From Nemania diffusa (taxonomy: Eukaryota > Ascomycota > Sordariomycetes > Xylariales > Xylariaceae), in NCBI GenBank assembly GCA_038501195.1, contig JBBPUQ010000001.1, forward strand, positions 4,030,001 through 4,094,000: DNA of 64,000 bases, in the 5' to 3' direction. The notes beneath the pieces are model-generated. The model was not told the DNA's origin. It made no database searches and saw only the letters and a program-made list of their open reading frames with translations. Numbering within the stretch: the first letter of the stretch is position 1; every line of letters begins with the position of its first letter. A program made the position numbers and the translations under genes. Shown here one piece after another: positions 23,540-36,142 of this stretch.

Positions 23540-26500
23540 ATGGCGTCACACCCACAGTCTCATGGTATTGCCGACATCCCTTCTGTTCCTCTCACATTTC
23601 CCATTCCTCTCACATATCCTAGTTCTTGCGACCTTCCCTCACAAACAGTCCCCCTCCCTCCTACTACTTTATTCTATAGTGTTCGTTGAGGATCCTGATA
23701 AGGTTCTTTGTCGCTGCTCTGCTTTTCTGCGACTGTTATACTGACAATTCACTCTTTAGGATCTGTACGAAACGGCGATCCTAACACCCCCGTTGCCTCG
23801 GCTTCTCCCTACAATCCTGCTGCCCTCCTTAACCCTCGCGCTTTCAACGGCCTCGTTGCTCCCAACAATGGTGTTCAAAATCATTTCCTCCACCACAACT
23901 CTGGTAGCTCGACCCCAGTTGAGTTCAGTTTCGACAGCCCTAGTCATCAGTTCTCAACTCCTCCGATGTATCAACCCTTGAATCCTCCGAACCAACCCAA
24001 TGGATTTGGCGCCATGATCGAGCGCATGAGCAACGTTGAACACCGCGCATTTGTGCCCCCTCACCAAAAACGCCGGAAAGTAGAGACGGGAGAGGGTCCC
24101 GACTCGCAGCCCGGCTTTAGTGCTGGTGGAAGTGGTATGATGGGCCAGCATATGAAGGAGAGGAGAGAGGAATACAAAAAAGCTGCGACCACACAAGTTG
24201 AGATGGTAGATTTAACCAGTGGAAGTAGGTCTCGTCTTTCTATAGTTATGAGAACCTTGCTAATATATCCCCAGACGACAGCGATATCGTCGAAGTACAG
24301 CCACCGAGAGAAGAGGAGGTCTGCTACGGCATGGTGCAAGATGCAAAGCTAAACTGTCACCTTGTACCTAGCCCTAAACCTAACGCGATTGCCATGATGG
24401 GGACAAGTCACTGGCCAATTGTCAAGATTGTGTTGAGAAGGAAAATAGGGGATACGTCTCAAATAATACAGGCCTACGACCATACACGAAGAACCGTCGG
24501 CTTGGTGGACCCAAATACTTCTTCAGGACTTGCGCCATTACTTGATTCGCCACGCTTGCAGATCAGAACGAGTTGCAGAATCAACTCTCGACGGAAAGAG
24601 GCTGGAGAAGAGGTTGGACAGGCCATCTCGAAAAGCTACAGTCTAGATCTAGTGCTCTACGGCCCGCGGAAAGCTGCCGTGACGATCGGCAAATATTTAT
24701 CCCAGAAAGGCGTCTGGCTTAGAAAACCGTTTGTTTATGACAATGGTATACAGTATGAGAACCCCCAGGAGATCGAAGGATGGAGACCGCCTCCGCCTCC
24801 GGCTCTGAGACCACAACCGGCGTATCCGCCGCCTCTTCAAATAGCTCGAAGCGTCGAAGAGATTCGTTCCGAGGTTATGGGCGTTTTTGATTCACTCACC
24901 AAAAGCGAAGATCTTCCTGAGATGATCCCACACCCCCGAATAACAACAGAACTACTTCGACACCAGAAGCAGGGCCTCTACTTCATGACTATGAAGGAAC
25001 AGCCGCGCAGATTCGCATCAAATGGGAAAACGCCAGACTCCTTTTGGCAACTGCAGCAGAGCGCACATGGCCAAATGTTGTATCGCAATATAATTACCGG
25101 CCAAATACACGACAGAAAGCCACCCGAGACGTTTGGCGGCATTCTCGCCGACATGATGGGGCTGGGTAAGACGCTTAGCATTCTGTCCCTCGTCGCCACG
25201 ACTCTTGATGACGCCGAAGAGTGGTCGAGAAAAGAACCAATTCAACCACAAGCTCCACCGTCAAAAAAGAAGGGAGACTCATCACGACAGTTCAATGTAC
25301 CAGCTCCAGCTCCCCTTCAACTAACTTCCCTTAAGCAAAATGGCAGGGCTACCCTTCTGGTTTGTCCCCTTAGTACCATAAACAATTGGGAAGAGCAGAT
25401 CAAACTCCACATAAAACCAGGCCAAATGAAATACTATATCTATCATGGCTCTAACCGTATCAAAGACGCAAAATTGCTTGTTGACTACGACATGGTATTG
25501 ACCACCTACGGGTCCGTGGCTAGCGAAGTGACTGCTCGTAACAAAGGGAAGCCTGGACCATGGCCGCTCGAGGAGATAGGCTGGTTCCGCATCGTGCTCG
25601 ACGAAGCCCACATGATCCGAGAGCAGTCTACCCTTCAATTCAAAGCTATTTGCCGATTGCAAGCTAATCGCCGTTGGGCTGTTACGGGTACGCCGGTTCA
25701 GAATAAGCTAGATGATCTTGCTGCTCTTTTAGCCTTCTTGCGACTGAAGCCATTCGACGAGAAGGGCAAATTCACCCAGCATATTACGGCTCCATTCAAG
25801 ATGTGTGACCCGGAGATTGTACCAAAACTTCGAGTTCTCGTTGATAGTGTCACGCTTCGACGACTGAAAGATAAGATTGACCTGGCTCCGAAGACCGATT
25901 ACCTGATCAAACTAGATTTCTCTCCGAACGAGCGCAAACTGTATCAGCTATTTGAACAAAATGCCCAGGATAAGGTCCAGGTTTTGGCTGCAGGCAGAGA
26001 GCGGATGGTTGGAGGGAAAGTATACATCCACATCCTGCAGTCTATTTTGAGACTTCGATTGATCTGTGCTCATGGACGAGATCTTCTAAACGACGCAGAC
26101 CTCGAAATAGTGCAAGGCATGACGGCCGATTCGGCGATTGATATCGATAGTGACGATGAAGATGCTAAGCCAGCCATACCTGAATCCCGATCTTATGAGG
26201 CGTTTGCGCTCATGGAAGAAACGAATAACGACCATTGCATCTCATGCAAGCGAAGAATTGGTTCCAATGATGGTGCTGATCTTTCATCTGAGCGAGAGGA
26301 GGATATTATTGGTCATATGACGGCGTGCTTTCACCTTCTTTGCCCAAACTGTATCGGTGCTTGGAAACAAGAGACTGGCGGCGGCAGGGAGCTGGGCAAC
26401 TGCCCGTTCTGTGGCTCTTACATTCGTTTCCAATGCAACGAGCTCCGCAAGAGCAAGCTTGAGGTTGAGCATGAAGGCCATCATCCAGACAGGAGAGAGA

Positions 26501-27093
26501 GTAAGGATCGCTCGAAGGATGGATATGCTGGGTATTCTGGACCTCACACTAAGACGATTGCCTTGGTCGAAGACTTGCTCAAATCAGAAGCTGAGAGCAA
26601 AGCCAGACCTGACGAACCTCCTTTCAAATCAGTCGTGTTCTCAGGTTGGACCTCTCACCTTGACCTTATCGAAATCGCGCTGGGTAATGCCGGGATCCGC
26701 TTCACGCGTCTTGATGGGAAAATGAACCGCCCAGCTCGAAGCGCTGCCATGACTGCTTTTCGGGAGGACGACTCTATACACGTTATACTTGTATCGATTT
26801 CAGCTGGTGGTCTCGGTCTCAATCTCGTATCAGGAAATACCGTTTATATGATGGAACCTCAGTACAATCCTGCCGCAGAAGCCCAAGCTGTCGACCGTGT
26901 ACACCGCCTTGGCCAGAAACGGCCGGTGCGCACTGTTCGTTACATTATGAGGAATAGTATTGAAGAGAAGATGCTTGCCCTCCAGGATAAAAAGATGAAA
27001 CTTGCGAGCCTCAGTATGGACAGGAACCGCGTTATGGACAAAGCCGAAGCTGCGAAGCAGAAACTTTTGGATCTGCGTGACCTTTTCAAATAA
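23540..27093 (+). CDS. Rad5/HLTF-like SNF2 ATPase with internal RING finger
   Basis: Exons: a first exon from the ATG at 23540, then 23760-24224 and 24275-27093 (introns end CTGACAATTCACTCTTTAG and ATATCCCCAG). The first 5' splice site is ambiguous: GT at 23565 gives 1102 residues, GT at 23679 gives 1140; both are in frame. Numbering follows the shorter form. SNF2 motifs: DMMGLGKT (Lys 462), DEAH (606-609), and C-terminal helicase motifs LDGKMN and QAVDRVHRLGQKR (about 1033-1045). Between the lobes is a C3HC4-like RING from CISC (818) to CPFC (873-876), so an E3 ubiquitin ligase activity is likely. The domain order matches Rad5/HLTF/SHPRH proteins, which act in replication-stress tolerance. 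The region before the ATPase (about 195-330) may be a divergent HIRAN-like module. An acidic SUMO-interaction-like motif VDLTSGNDSD crosses the second intron. Confidence 0.9.
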
Positions 27094-28586
27094 GATTTCT
27101 TCAACTCCAGTATGCCTGCTCCTGCAGGCCTCCCTCCCTGTCTTGGTGGCAGGCTGCATATGTGTTTTTATTATGACTATTTCACAATAGGTGCATTGCG
27201 TCGGCGTTGGCGTCCCCACGATAATGCATGAAAGAACGGGTTTCATTGCTGGACATTTATCCGGCGTTCTACAGCCTTTGTGGCTTATGGATTTTTTGCT
27301 GGAATGGCAATATGTTATACCGTTCAAAAGAGACCCGTAACCATAGTGGCATTGCATGGTAAAAATGGTGGTACTCTCTCCTGCAAAGCACCGCGTTCTC
27401 AGGCTATGGCTGAAAGGTGGATAGACTTTGTTACGATGAAACAGACCTTAACTTTACGAGGCATAGAACATCTAGTCTTTTGATAACTAGACGGGCTGAG
27501 CTGAGGCTAGAGCTACCACCGAGTCATTAGTATTCTGCGACCAGATACGAGAGCCAATGAACACGATTATCAAGACTACTACAGTCTTATCATCTAATTT
27601 CTGTGGAATTAGGGTTGGTCTATATCACGTCTTCGTTGGACATGTATAGTGATTGCTCGTGGCCTTTACCATCGAGTTAAGATACTAGATACATGGTAGA
27701 CCCAGTTAGACGTAGGAAGAGATTAATGAGATAAACTTGATGAATTAAAGAAACTAAACAATCGCGAATCTTTCTTATTGTTGATTAGATCAGATTCATG
27801 GAGAGTGCTCTATGTTACCTAGACTATTCATGAGCGAGGTATTAGCCAGATTTATACCTACCTAGATACATATGCTGACCATGCATCCGCCAACTTGTCT
27901 TGGTATGTAAATATATCAGGACTGGACGAACGGAAGATCATAACTAAACAGCGCCCTCCTTAAGTTTCTCCCCTGGTATTCAGCGCCCAAATAGGCCTTG
28001 AGGCTATATGCTATGCCAACATAAAGGTATAGAGTTCTCTGTAATATGTTTTAGCAGTTGGCTTGCGGTTAGATTTAGTAGCAAAACAGACTAGCACTAA
28101 ATATCCGGATGTGATAATACCTGAATGTTACGTTGGCACGCATCTTCACAAACACACTAGACTCCTAATACTGAACAAGCAACCCTGCTCTACCATCAAT
28201 ATACTATGCAGGTTATTGAGCGAGCCCCAGAACGAGTGGTATAGGCGAGTTGAAAGCAGTTCTATTAAAGCTCAAACTCTGTAAGCATCATTTGGTCGTT
28301 GTTTAATATCGTGAAACCCCGTAGCAAACGCCTTTTCAGCCCCAAAGTTTTCCCCAACAACGCCATGTATCAGTTTGTCTACAAATGCTTTTTGATTTTC
28401 GTAGAGTGGCGCCAATAATGTTAGTCTATATACATGGCGTAGCTCGTCATTCATGCTCGCGTTTGGGAGATACTACCACCTTGGGGTATCATCCTTCCCT
28501 TCCCTTAGACGGCGTGCGGGAAAGTGCCGAAGCTGCTTGCACCAGATGGTAGTGTCGAAATTAAGTCTAGCAATGACGGAAAGTGT
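27094..28586. other. Intergenic between converging genes
   Basis: Space between the 3' ends of the SNF2 gene and the desaturase. Short frames on both strands show no domain. I see nothing beyond probable 3' untranslated sequence and AT-rich spacer. Confidence 0.45.
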
Positions 28587-30316
28587 TTAGGCCGCATCAG
28601 CACTAGCGGTTGGCTGCGCAACCTTAGTGACTTGATTTCCGGCACGTATAATGCGTTTGCCTGAGGAATCAAATAGCACAGAAACATCTTTGTTTTCGGA
28701 CTGAGCACGTTTCCAGATCTCCACTTCGCAACCGCCTCGGAGGACACCCACGCGCATAGTAGATAGCAGGTTGTGAGCGGCGTTAGAGTGCAGATAGACG
28801 CCACCGTTGAAAATAGCCGTGGCATCTTTACCGATAGCGGATGAGATGAGCGCCTTGCCGCCAGGGTGATCCTTGATGAAATCTGTAACGTCGTGAATAA
28901 CACCAGCAATCGAAACAAGCGCCTTGCCATTCTTCGACTCAGCCACGAAGTCGTCCCAGCTAATGACCGGGAGCTGCTCAAGCGGCGTACCCCAATCTAG
29001 AGTAGCTCGCTTTTGATCAAGTTTCTTTTGTAGTTGCTGGATACGGCCTTTATCAATCTCATTCTGGCGGAACTGCTTCAGGTCGTAGGCCAAACCAAGC
29101 TTCTTGCATGTCCAGATGAACCATTTCGTTGGGTCATACTGAAACCACATAATCGCATTTCTGTAATCAGAGGGAAATTCGTGGTGAAACTATATGCCAG
29201 TCAGGTTTGTTGCTATTCCTAGTAATATGACAGTGGTATTCGTTGACAAAAGGATGTCTTACGTTGTGGTATCCTTCGCCAAGCGTAACGAAAGCTGTGA
29301 GCACATGGTCTCGTGGCGAGTTCCTGTCGTCGAAAGGCTGGTCGCCAAGCCAATGGGCAAGTGAATTGACGCAGAAAGTAGCTTGTTGAACAACTGCAAA
29401 GCTAAGTCAGCAACCTAGCTACGAAAGACCTGCGGAATTTAGATATTGCTTACAGAAAACTCTAAGAATTCCAGCGTAGATGAATCCAGCCATCCATTCA
29501 CCCCAGCCAAAACCGCAGACAAGAGTTGGGACGATGAGGGTCATGGTTAAGACAGACTTGACATCTTTAAAGTAGTCAGCAAGTGTTCAAGGATGCGATG
29601 GTGTGGCAGACTTACAGTTCTTGTGTTGCCAGACAACGACGGGGTCGTCGTTCAGGTCAGAGATATCTGTCCTTCCAATGCGCTTGGGGTTTTGCTTCAT
29701 GATCATCCAACCAATGTGCGAATAAAGCAGACCTTTGCGGACGCTATAGGGATCCTTCTCAGTGCTAAACAAGGTGTTAGGCAAGACTTCAGTTTGACCA
29801 AATCGTATTTCTTCAAGCTCCTGCGTCGCAGAAAAACTCTCAAAATTGATGGCTGTTATAGGCAACTTACTCGGTATATCTATGATGAGCTCGGTGGTCT
29901 CGAGACCACCATCTGATTGAGCCCTCCATACTTGCTGCGCCCATAGCAGCTAGGAATATCTTAAGCGGTAATGTCGCTTTATATGAACTGTGAGCCCAAA
30001 GGCGATGGTAGCCGGCAGTGATGCCAAGACCCGAGCCGAAATAGTATAAAACAGCGAACGCGGCCGTCTTGGTTGACAGAGGAGTGAAGTAGGCGCCGAT
30101 GCAGCCCATGAGAGGGACAAAGATGATGAAGTAGGTGTTCAGCCAATTGACATGCTTGTACCAGTTACCCCATGTTATGGGGTATTCGGTGATGTGAGGC
30201 TTCTTCAAATCATATTTGCTCGATCTCAGGGGTTTGTAGTCCCTGGTGCCGTCCAGAAGGGCATCAGCAGCAGCAGGGCCGGCCTGGGGTGCGCTGGGAG
30301 ATGCCATTGAGGGCAA
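28587..30316 (-). CDS. OLE1: Stearoyl-CoA (delta-9) desaturase with cytochrome b5 domain
   Basis: Five exons: 30316-29871, 29764-29616, 29564-29454, 29393-29263 and 29189-28587, giving 479 residues (476 if the second Met at 30307 is used). It inserts the delta-9 double bond into palmitoyl- and stearoyl-CoA in the ER membrane using electrons passed through its own cytochrome b5 domain. The three histidine boxes are present: [15 protein letters not shown] (completed across intron 1) and HNFHHEFP (completed across intron 4). Other family signatures are [42 protein letters not shown] and [23 protein letters not shown]. The C-terminal ~110 residues form the cytochrome b5 domain with the haem-ligand motif DHPGG. 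Introns are 106, 51, 60 and 73 bp. Family and joints are very secure. Confidence 0.95.
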
Positions 30317-33300
30317 CTATGCAGATGTTGTCGTTTGTCGTCGATGGCAGACAACAGCAGACCCTCGAGCGGTGTTGTGTTGACGCCTGCGGTGGTTCGA
30401 CGAGCACGATGGGAGGTGGGCGACGCAGTAGGAAGCTCGGAAAGATGAAAGTAACGGGAGGTGTGAGGAGGTGGGTTGGGATGATATTTATTTATTCAGT
30501 GACATGTGGAAAGGGTGGGATTCTGGGTTATGGATCCGTGTACATACACGGTACCACGGAGAAACAGGGATGCGGTACCACGGAGAGGTTGGTTATGGGA
30601 ATACCACCATTGTAGTAGGTACTATGTGTATATAGATAGGAACTTCGGCTAGCGGAATGCGTATGAGGTAACCTTCGGTGGCATGGAGGGATAGGTACGA
30701 CTACATAGAGGTAAGTAGGTACTGATGCATGTAGGTTGACAAGCTAAACCTCGTACAAGTATTGTACATATGTATTTAGAGATAACGTACCTATGGGTGT
30801 TTAAATGGAAAGTTTCAATGGTACTGAATAAATTCAATTTCTTCGCACGTGGGCAGTGGTACTACCATGTATGTAGCTCAACTACTTCTATTCATGTACA
30901 CTTATTTACATTACCTTAGGTACCTACCTAAGGTCAACTACTTCCCTATTGTAAGTATACCTACCTGGTGTTACAACTAAAAACAAAACAGTTGGAGTAC
31001 GACCCTGACTAGAAGAACCCAAGACTTGTAAACCAGCTGCTTCTGTGCTGCCTAGAATGCTTACGCTGATCAAACAAAAAATAGGTAGGTACATTAATGA
31101 TGAATGTGGGGCCGATACACAGTCCTAGACACTGTAATGTCTAAGCCGGGAGGCGCCTGTATTAGCACAGTAATTTCTTGTAAGGCTTCGTCTTCTTCTC
31201 ACTGTCCCGGTTCTGGATCTGTCCTTCCCTATATTGTAGATCTAAAATTTGTTGAATTGTTGGGGAAAAGAGACCAAAGTAGTGGTAGCGCAGACAAGGG
31301 TATATACCAATCAAAGGCCTGGATTAGGTAGGGATCTTTCCTCTTCGGGAATCTGCGACAACGTTCAGCCAAAAGTCAGCCAAAAGTCATCGTGCCATAA
31401 TACGATAATCGCAATAATAGGTCACTTCGAGGATTCTCGATCCTTTCTTGACCGCACCAACTGTCAAAACTCAATCATCCCACCCAAGTTTTCATGGCCA
31501 GGTGAATGAGCCCGTCGGTTGAATCGTCCCATATTTCCTGCATCGAATACGTGATCATCAGCCTATTTATTATTCCAACATAGTTACATGCCTCCCTGCA
31601 TTAGCCCTGCTATGTACGCATATGTGCGCATACGTTTAGATATCACGAGGTAGGATCAAGAGGAAAGCAGGCTGCCGTAGGTGATAGGTGAGCGTCAGCA
31701 TGTCACTTGTGCGTACGCATAGATATACGCATCTAACAACTCCTCGTGTTGCACCATTAAAAATCTTGCTCAATCGAAACACATGTTCTGTCTACGCAAT
31801 ATTACATATACCATATTACTATCTAGGTACATACATGTAGCAGGCTACCTTATGGGTGACTCCGGCTAGAGACCCGTCCAATCGTTTCCGCCCTCCTTCC
31901 TTGTCCCAACAAACGGGCGAGCGGGTAGCGGGGCAGTTAAGCCAATAGAAGGGAACTTAATTGATCAGCCCTGAACCCCACTGTCAACTGTTAGGATTTG
32001 CCTCACCAGCCTTCTATCTAGAAAACTTGAGTGTCCTTACCGCATATACGCATATACTAGCTAGCCTAAACCTTGCTCTTGCGTACCAGTGTATTCTTTT
32101 TTTGTTGCCACAGAAGATTTATCGCCTGATGTACGCAGTATGTATATCTCAAAAGTCACAGGTCTTAGCATGTTTGTATCCACACCTATCACAGGCCTAC
32201 ATATGTAAGGATCAAAGTTGCAATGCAGTAGGTAGAGAGGGACGCAACAATGATGGCAAGAAACATATTGTACATAAAGGCATCAATCAGTCTTTCGTAT
32301 TACTTGCCCAGGAAATAATTCCCACCAATCCTACAATATTCTAAACTTAAGATTTCACTACCCAGCTCAGGTTCAGGAGTGCTTATCTCCTAAACAGTAA
32401 ATGCAAAGCGTTATACTACACCATCACAACAACTCATTTTCATGTGTGACTTAAAATCGTATTTATTTTCTTATTTTTTTATTACAAAGTCTTCGTAGTG
32501 GTTGCCAAGCGGAATACTTAGTTGATCTGAGCGATAAGGGGAAGACCTACTTAGTTACCTACCTATAAGTAGAATATCTTCGACAGCGCCGAGTATATTA
32601 AAACTACTTATCTTCTAAAAGGGCGAATAAAAAACAAATAGACAGCGAACATGTGTACAAGCTACTACATTTAGCAGCGCGTAAAACTAGACTAAGCACC
32701 TACTATCTACAAACGCACTACTCGCCTACGAACTCCGCATGCACGCTTCATTAATGCTATTATGTCATCACGTAAAGCACGCCCAAAACACGTTAATACC
32801 TTTCGCTCTACCTTTACCTTTATACAACTGGTTTTGTGGCATAATTGGGATGGCTGCCGACATAGCACCTACATATTTCCATCGGTGGACTATCTAGATA
32901 AGCGATAGTTTAGGAGACTAGAGTCTGCCAGTTGAGCAGGATAGTGTCAGGCAGATCTTATGTTCCATTCGTGATTTTATATTCTTACTCCTTTATCTCC
33001 ATTTTCACATTCAATCGTATGCTGCTCCTAGGTAAGAGGTATCTCTAGATGTTATAGATTATACAACCATGCTATCGCCCCATCTCGTAAATGCGCGCCA
33101 GAATTTGACGATCCAAAATCCACGGGTATTATAAGAACCGAGGAGTCGCCATGGCCCATAGCCCTCGACTCGTGCTAAAACGTAAAGTATGACAGAGAAA
33201 CTAAAACAGAACAAAAAAAAAAGGCTAAAGACTATGCCGCCGATAAATAACTAGCCAATACAAACTCCTCGCTAGAAAATAAGGGTTGGCCACCCAGGGC

Positions 33301-33324
33301 ACAGGTCGAAAGCCCCCGCTCTTC
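30317..33324. other. 3 kb intergenic region
   Basis: Upstream side of the desaturase, so promoter elements are expected, but I can define none. It holds a 22-bp palindrome-like motif at 30913-30934 (ACCTTAGG ... CCTAAGGT), other TAGGTA motifs and AT-rich spacer. A 127-codon forward frame at 31961-32344 has no recognisable domain and is probably chance. Confidence 0.4.
30913..30934. repeat. Inverted TACCTA-type motif
   Basis: ACCTTAGG and CCTAAGGT flank a short TACCTA core, a near-palindrome of the family described elsewhere in the window. Confidence 0.5.
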
Positions 33325-36142
33325 TCAGGCGGTGGCTTTCGCGTCCTGCGTCGCCTCCGTTACAGGGGCACTCGGGGATTTATCCGAGCACACGAGCTGG
33401 CCCTGTTCCCCTATATTTTTGTCAGCTACTCCAATACCAGCGTGGCCCGGGGGCTCTGCTGATAATGAGTCCTTATGAGATGCTAAATCGGATATAGTCA
33501 TAATGGTTGCTTCTGTGGGTCGCGTAGATATGTCTTCTGTTTCATCATCTGTTCTGTCGTGTGTATAATCCGCACCCAGATGATCGCCTGGCGTCTCTGT
33601 ACTACTAGGCCCTGATACATTTGTAGTTCTCGCTTGATCTTTGAGATACGGGGTTGTTGACACCCTAAGGTGATCCTCTATTAAAGGCTCCACAACGTCA
33701 ACGCCGTCGTCCTTGGTGGTCTCCAGTGATCGTTCCGAAGTGGCAAACTTATCAAGTTGGGGCTCTGCCGCAATGGGTAAACCATCCGAACATTCGCCTG
33801 GTGTTAGAACATACTTGGGCGTAGGAACCTTGGACTCATCTTCGTTTAGTAAAGAAGCATTCTCGTTTTGGCCATCTGCCACCGTGAGTGGTCCAACGAC
33901 TGATTTCAACGAAATTTTTTGTGCCGGGCTATTACCGCCAGGCGCCAGGGTCTGTTCATCTTCCATAACAGCCCCAGCACGGATGCTTGCCTCGATTTGT
34001 TCGAGTTCATCCGTCATCAATTTCGCCAAGTCAGTGCCTGAAAGATCTCTTGGCGTTCCAGCCCTTGCCGCGTCCGCAGCAGGATCATCGTCCAGAGCTG
34101 CGATATCATGTGGATGCTCCCATGTTGCATTTACGCTAACAGGAGGCGAATATAAATCATAATGAGTTGGCAAAGGGCTGGGTGGAGATCGACCACGTCG
34201 TGGGTAGTATGGCTCGTCCGAGAAGCTCGGCGAGGTCGCCTGTGTATTACTAACAGAAGGCCAGCTGTTCCTAATTTCTGGTAGGCCTAAATTTTCGTTC
34301 GCCATATACTTCTGAAACTGTGTTCCGTCGTGCGCAGAGATTGACGGAAATACCGGCTCCCCATGCATGTCATCGTACGGCGTCTTAGGGAACCTATCAA
34401 GTAGCGCGGTAGCCTGCAATCTGACACGGGGGTTCTTATGGAGACAGTTCTCCACTATCTCACGGTACCATGAAGGCACATCTAACTCGGGCTTCAGACG
34501 AAGCGGCCGATGATGGGCTTCGGGTTCGTCCTCGAGCGTTGCTAGCGCCCACAGTACCATTCCGAGCTGGTAAAGATCGGATTTGACACCAATATACATG
34601 GAGATCCGCTGGTTACTGTCGATGAGTGGAGTTGCCTCCGGAGGTTCCCAACCAACTGGACAACCCCGTCTGTTAATATCTATGATTTTGGCATTGCCGA
34701 AATCATCAATAACAATGTTGGAAAGAGTGAAATCGCCCTGAACAAACCCAGTTTCGTGAATATCTGAGAGTCCTTGAACAATCTGCCTTGCCCATTTCTC
34801 TCGAACAGCCCATGGCAATTCCTGATCGCCACGTTCTCCAGAATCGTAGATGACGTCAATGAGTGCTCCCCTCTCGGCGAAACTAATAAGAAGTCCTTTA
34901 ACGACCTGATCGTCATCGTCGACAACTACACCATAGAACTCAATGATGCTCCGAGAGAATCGTAGCGAATTAAGAGCGTTAACCTCATAAAGGAACTCGT
35001 CTATCGTGTCTGGTCCCGGTATCTCTTTCTTGATGAGTGTGTGTCCGTCCACTCGGACCTTGTACACAAATCCAGACATATGAGAGTCAAATTCGAGTTC
35101 ACTCTCGCGAACACGCCGGCAGTCCATATGTTTAACCATCTGGACGGTCGGGAACTCAATAATTTCCTAGTTTGATTGCATTAGTCTCTGGTAAAAGGGC
35201 ATTAGTAAGAACTTTACCTACGTTGACGTCTTCAACTACATGAACGTGTAGTCTCCCTTCAGCTGTCTGTAACTTTAGGTTTGTGACAGTGTCATAAAAC
35301 TTAATGTCTTGTAGACTTTCGCGAATAGCTTCGTATATCTTAGAACTCTTGTCCCGCTGGAATTTGGTATTAAGTAGGTCTCTTTCGAGAGAATCGCTCG
35401 GGGCGGTTCGGTAGTCAAGCGAAATGGTCACTCGCCTCCATGTCGAGTCCTTCTCTCGATAAGTGACGAAAAACTTTTCCCTCCTAGACTTATCTCGGAA
35501 ATGCATGCTCAGATTTAAGATCCACTTGTGCTCTAGCTCTTCACGTACGATGGCGTCGTACTGAGTAGTATCGATAGACTGTGCATCGGCGGTAGAAAAA
35601 GCCTTCGGATAAGGAGGCACCTGTTCGTCTGGGTGATCATCATCTCTGACTATAGTGGGGGCGTCAATGTCGTTGAGGCTCAAGAAATGTTTTTCATCAA
35701 CAGGACTTTGGGGGGCTGATGCAGTTTGCGATAGGGCGTCGAGTTTACCAGCAGAGAGTCCAGTGTCATCAAAGAAATCGGGCGCGCTTGCGCGAGGTAA
35801 AAGTTGACTTGAGTGAGGGTCATTGTGTTGAAACTGCATGCGTCTATCGACTGACACGGCTCGTCGTTCAGCCGGAGTAGGTAGAAATGTTTCTAGTTTC
35901 TCTCTATTCTCAGACTGCTGCCTTCTGAACGTCTTAACTCTGGGCAAGCCAGGCACAACCTTCCGCGAGACTCTTCGGACTAAACCCGAGGCGACGGATG
36001 AATCTCGAGACAGTCCTGCTTCGGAGTGAGACGACGGGGGTGAGAGACCCCTCTGGCCCTTGCCGGTAAGCTTCTTCCAAAGGGCGCTCAGAGCGTTGCT
36101 ATCCGAAGACAGCGGAGGCGAAGCGTCCATCGGCGGGACCAT
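33325..36142 (-). CDS. Fungal protein with degenerate protein-kinase domain
   Basis: Two exons, 36142-35222 and 35166-33325, joined over a 55-bp intron in phase 0 to give 920 residues. The N-terminal third is Ser-rich and probably disordered, followed by a folded part (about 200-315) with HKWILNLSMHFRDKSRREKF and an RLHVHVVEDVN stretch that I cannot name. The kinase-like domain spans about 336-590: IKKEI (candidate ATP Lys 353/354), GFVQGDFTLSNIVI where HRD is replaced by QGD but the Asp (452) and Asn remain, and IIDINRRG in place of DFG (Asp 470). The P-region keeps GVKSDLYQLGMVLWAL. The C-terminal ~330 residues are acidic, Ser/Thr-rich and unstructured. Loss of the HRD Arg and of DFG argues for atypical or absent activity. 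Substrate and pathway unknown. Confidence 0.85.
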
